Shown piece after piece: positions 14,449 to 17,041 of a stretch of 17,041 nucleotides of DNA (position 1 is the first letter of the stretch; each line of letters starts with the position of its first letter). The notes under the pieces were generated by a model. It did not search any database and had not been told where the DNA came from. It worked only from the letters and a program-made list of their open reading frames with translations. The stretch spans positions 1-17,041 of the forward strand of contig DKAI01000074.1 in the NCBI GenBank assembly GCA_002450755.1. Direction: 5' to 3'. The position numbers were made by a program, and so were the translations under genes. This DNA comes from Deltaproteobacteria bacterium UBA6930. GTDB lineage: Bacteria > Myxococcota_A > UBA9160 > UBA6930.

Positions 14449-15789
14449 TCATAGCGAAAGCCCCATGCTCTTTAGCGGGCCTCTATCTATTACAGGATCA
14501 GGAGTTGTTCCACTTGCAAGAGGAGTCGCTCCCGGTTCCTTCTCAAAAGGATCTTTAAGACCGATTGTTTTAGCATGTTCTCTTAGTTGAGGCATGACTT
14601 CCTCTCCCAACAGCTGGACGCTGCGCATTCGATCAGTATTTTTAGCATCGCCCTGGATGTGAAGTGCGACAAAGATGCCGGGGCGTATTACAGATAGTAT
14701 CTCTTTTAATTTCGTTGTTACGCTTGCTGGGGTACCGACAACAATTTGATACTGTGGTTGTGCTCGCTTGAAGGCGGCATTAAGTTTGGCCCGTACAGCA
14801 TCGAAGTCGGCATCAAGTTTTTCGGTTTCGTTACTTTGCTTTAGCAGTTTTTCTCGGCTCACTCCAAGCCAGCTACCACCGGCTGTGCTTGACTTAGCTA
14901 GGCGCCTAATGGCGCCTTTCGAATTATAACCAGGAGGCATCATATATTGGGGCGCAGAGAAAGCATTCTGTCCTCCTCCGTAGACGAAGCCTTTTCCTAC
15001 CTCTTGAGCCTTTTTGTCCGTGTCCGCTACAAACACTGGCATTAGATAACCGAAATTTTCAGGGCCTGCTTGCCAGCCGTTTTCGGCCGCGGTTTTGGCG
15101 TAGGTTTCCCACATTTCGCAGGTAGCAAGGAGGTGAGTTCCGAGCCCGACATAGGGGTATTTGTGTTGTGCAGCCCACTGGATAGTTTCAGGGCTAAGTA
15201 CACCCGGTATCCACATGGGAGGGTGTGGGTCTTGTAGTGGGAGTGCCCAGGGATTTACGTGCCGGTAATGGAAATGTTTACCTTCATATCGCCAGGGCCC
15301 AGGTTCCGTCCATGCCCGTACGATGAAATCGTGGGCTTCCTCGAACATTTCTCGATTGAACGCTGGATTAGCATTGTTGAAATACTGCTCTGAACCAGCT
15401 CCGCGAACCCAGCCCGTTATTAACCGCCCTCGCGATATCAGGTCGATTGTAGCTAGTTCTTCAGCCATTCGGAGAGGGTGCTTAATTACTGGCAGAGGAT
15501 TTCCAATCAGAGCTATCCGAGCTTTGCTGGTAATCCTTGCAAGTATTGCTGCCTCGACATTCATGACGTTTCCCATACAAATCGGATTTCCGTGATGTTC
15601 GTTGAGTGCTAAAACGTCGAAATCGAGCTCCTCTGCGTAGCAGTATTCGTCCATGTAGTAGTTGTAGTCGTCAGAGGCAGCCTTCTTGTTGAAATGAGCA
15701 TTTGACACTCCAAAAAATGCTCGATTTCGAAGAATTTCATCTTCATTAAGATGTCGATAAGGTCTTTCTGTGAAATATCCGAGTTGCAA
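14449..15789 (-). CDS. Luciferase-like (LLM) flavin-dependent monooxygenase
   Basis: 446 residues of the bacterial luciferase/alkanal monooxygenase TIM-barrel superfamily, which uses reduced FMN and O2. Motifs: LALNEHHG at 60-67, the HPLRMAEELATIDLISRGR stretch at 104-122 followed by TGWVRG, and DPHPPMWIPG at 187-196. The start is TTG, supported by GGAG (15798-15801) 8 bases upstream. The C-terminal part from about residue 270 includes a long insertion rich in Gly, Pro and Lys (GGGQNAFSAPQYMMPPGYNSKG). The next gene upstream on the same strand is the serine hydrolase, 85 bases away. FMN must be supplied by a separate reductase not seen here. It could attack sulfonates, terpenes, ketones or amines; substrate unknown. 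Confidence 0.9.
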   Translation of the reverse strand: MQLGYFTERPYRHLNEDEILRNRAFFGVSNAHFNKKAASDDYNYYMDEYCYAEELDFDVLALNEHHGNPICMGNVMNVEAAILARITSKARIALIGNPLPVIKHPLRMAEELATIDLISRGRLITGWVRGAGSEQYFNNANPAFNREMFEEAHDFIVRAWTEPGPWRYEGKHFHYRHVNPWALPLQDPHPPMWIPGVLSPETIQWAAQHKYPYVGLGTHLLATCEMWETYAKTAAENGWQAGPENFGYLMPVFVADTDKKAQEVGKGFVYGGGQNAFSAPQYMMPPGYNSKGAIRRLAKSSTAGGSWLGVSREKLLKQSNETEKLDADFDAVRAKLNAAFKRAQPQYQIVVGTPASVTTKLKEILSVIRPGIFVALHIQGDAKNTDRMRSVQLLGEEVMPQLREHAKTIGLKDPFEKEPGATPLASGTTPDPVIDRGPLKSMGLSL

Positions 15790-15874
15790 GGTTTGAACTC
15801 CAATTTAGATTAAAAGATTTCATTAAGACGGTCTGAAAGTTTGAATCTCGTTAGTCAACATTCTGAATACGACT
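15790..15874. other. Gap between the serine hydrolase and luciferase-like genes
   Basis: 85 bases, AT-rich. A reverse-strand TTGACT gives a fair -35, but no -10 follows at 16-18 bases. The only clear element is the GGAG ribosome site for the luciferase-like gene. No terminator seen after the hydrolase stop, so the two reverse genes may share a transcript. Confidence 0.3.
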
Positions 15875-17011
15875 CTAGTTTTTTTCTAATGCGTTGTACG
15901 TTGCTCTAATAAGTGCGGCTCCACGCTCGTCTCCGACAATGCCATCGCCCATTTTGTTCATCATGTACGCGATGGTCAACTCTCTGTCTGTATCAACTAT
16001 TACAAGAGATCCACCCCATCCACCCCAAAAACAGATATTTCCTGAAGGGAGGTATTCAAGCGCTTCTCCGGGTAATCCGAACCCAATTCCGAATCGTAAA
16101 GGGATGCCGAGAACAATATCTATGCCTCTAGCTTGTTCTAAGAAAATCTTCTCGACAGTGCTCCGAGAAAGAAAACGCTTTCCTTTTCTTTGGCCTCCTT
16201 GAGCGATGATGCTCTGTATTTCTGCTACCGACCTGGCGTTTCCATGTCCATTAGCTGCAGCGATATCAGCTCTACGCCACGCGCTCTCTCGAGGTATCTT
16301 TGGGTTGAGCCCAGGATTCATAAAGGTTTTGTAAGCAGCTGACGTTTGATCCTCAGGAAGGGGCAGGGCATTTTGAGGAGGGATCACTACGGAAACTCGA
16401 CGGTCCTCGCTTTCCGGTAGTCCTATATGGAAGTCTGCTTTAGATGGAATTGCGATTTCTTCGCGAAAGAAAGCACCCGTTTTCATTCCGGTGATTCTTC
16501 TAATTAGTTCTCCGATTAAAAAGCCTTGAGTTATCGCGTGATAACCCGAGGCTTTTCCTGGTTTCCACCAAGGAGTTTGTTTTCCGAGATTAGATACAGC
16601 TTTTTCCCAATCGTACAAATCTTCAGGACTCATTGGATTTTCCCAGCCGGCGAGGCCCGATGTGTGCGCAAGAATGTGACGTACTAAAACGTCGGATTTC
16701 CCATTCGTCGAAAACTTTGGCCAGTAGTGCGCTACTGGAGAATTCAGGTCTAGCTCTTTTTGATCAACGAGTAGCAAAGCGCAGAGTGAGGCCATGGTTT
16801 TAGTAGTAGACCAGACATTTGTTATTGTGTCGCTTTCCCAGGCTTTGGTTTTTTTTTCGTCAACAAACCCCCCCCATAAATCGACAATCATTTCATCTTG
16901 ATAGATGATAGATAACGACGCGCCGATATCTTTTTCGGATTCTAAATGTTGTTGCAAGAGAACTTCGATTTCTTCGAACTGTTCGGGGCAATGGCCGTTA
17001 ATGGAGGTCAT
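15875..17011 (-). CDS. Beta-lactamase-fold serine hydrolase (family VIII esterase-like)
   Basis: 378 residues, class C beta-lactamase/penicillin-binding fold. The nucleophile motif SxxK is STTK with Ser68 and Lys71, the second motif is Tyr157 (GYHAI), and AHTSGL at 115-120 is typical of the fold. In place of the beta-lactamase KTG, WGGWGGS is found at 329-335. A Trp-Gly-Gly at this place is a feature of the EstB-type carboxylesterases, where Ser, Lys, Tyr and Trp are the key residues. No signal peptide is visible (MTSINGHCPEQFEEIEV), so it acts in the cytoplasm, which argues against beta-lactam resistance. ATG has only a weak ribosome site. It likely cleaves small esters or lactones made by the neighbouring monooxygenase or Rieske enzyme; this is inference. 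Confidence 0.88.
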   Translation of the reverse strand: MTSINGHCPEQFEEIEVLLQQHLESEKDIGASLSIIYQDEMIVDLWGGFVDEKKTKAWESDTITNVWSTTKTMASLCALLLVDQKELDLNSPVAHYWPKFSTNGKSDVLVRHILAHTSGLAGWENPMSPEDLYDWEKAVSNLGKQTPWWKPGKASGYHAITQGFLIGELIRRITGMKTGAFFREEIAIPSKADFHIGLPESEDRRVSVVIPPQNALPLPEDQTSAAYKTFMNPGLNPKIPRESAWRRADIAAANGHGNARSVAEIQSIIAQGGQRKGKRFLSRSTVEKIFLEQARGIDIVLGIPLRFGIGFGLPGEALEYLPSGNICFWGGWGGSLVIVDTDRELTIAYMMNKMGDGIVGDERGAALIRATYNALEKN

Positions 17012-17041
17012 TTTTTTCTCTGTACATAAGTGATCATGTTA

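Noticed and set aside
15875..17011. Beta-lactamase conferring antibiotic resistance
   Set aside because: No signal peptide, no KTG motif; Tyr157 and the Trp-Gly-Gly motif fit family VIII esterases better.

Overview
The window looks like chromosomal DNA of a gammaproteobacterium, with GC in the mid-40s by eye (not computed). The main evidence is its left edge, pheT - ihfA - MerR-type regulator - tRNA-Pro(GGG), which is a typical gammaproteobacterial order, together with a pcm - LysM/M23 lipoprotein pair that resembles the pcm-nlpD part of the surE-pcm-nlpD-rpoS block. Between these housekeeping genes lie several catabolic-type enzymes (ATP-dependent hydantoinase subunits, short-chain dehydrogenases, a Rieske oxygenase, a luciferase-like monooxygenase, a family VIII esterase-like protein). 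This mixture resembles free-living marine heterotrophs, but the sequence does not fix the genus.

Layout. 1-1605 (+): 3' end of pheT, ihfA and a MerR-like regulator. 1737-1813 (+): tRNA-Pro. 1871-2650 (+): an atypical SDR whose catalytic Tyr and Lys are replaced. 2881-7470 (+): a small membrane protein, a secreted SPOR-domain protein, then hyuA and hyuB, closely packed with overlapping or near-overlapping ends. 7511-9861 (-): a MetE-like zinc methyltransferase followed by a class I aminotransferase whose start is not ATG/GTG/TTG if its full domain is made. 10070-14420 (+): pcm, an NlpD-like lipoprotein with intact M23 catalytic residues, apt, a canonical SDR, a 116-aa unknown protein and a Rieske oxygenase. 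14449-17011 (-): a luciferase-like monooxygenase and a beta-lactamase-fold serine hydrolase.

How the genes may work together. The pheT block serves translation and nucleoid architecture, apt serves purine salvage, pcm serves protein repair, and the M23 and SPOR proteins act on the cell wall. The rest looks like two catabolic groups. One is hyuAB facing the MetE-like/aminotransferase pair (amide or cyclic-imide type chemistry plus methyl or thiol transfer and transamination). The other is SDR / 116-aa protein / Rieske facing the monooxygenase / esterase-like pair (oxidative attack and ester or lactone hydrolysis). Substrates cannot be named from sequence alone. I found no CRISPR array, insertion sequence, integrase, phage gene or toxin-antitoxin pair, and no gene-free stretch longer than about 230 bases. 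I do not see a clearly new system. The best leads are the non-canonical aminotransferase start, the SDR lacking YxxxK, the apparently active NlpD-like peptidase and a short leader ORF coupled to the 116-aa unknown gene.
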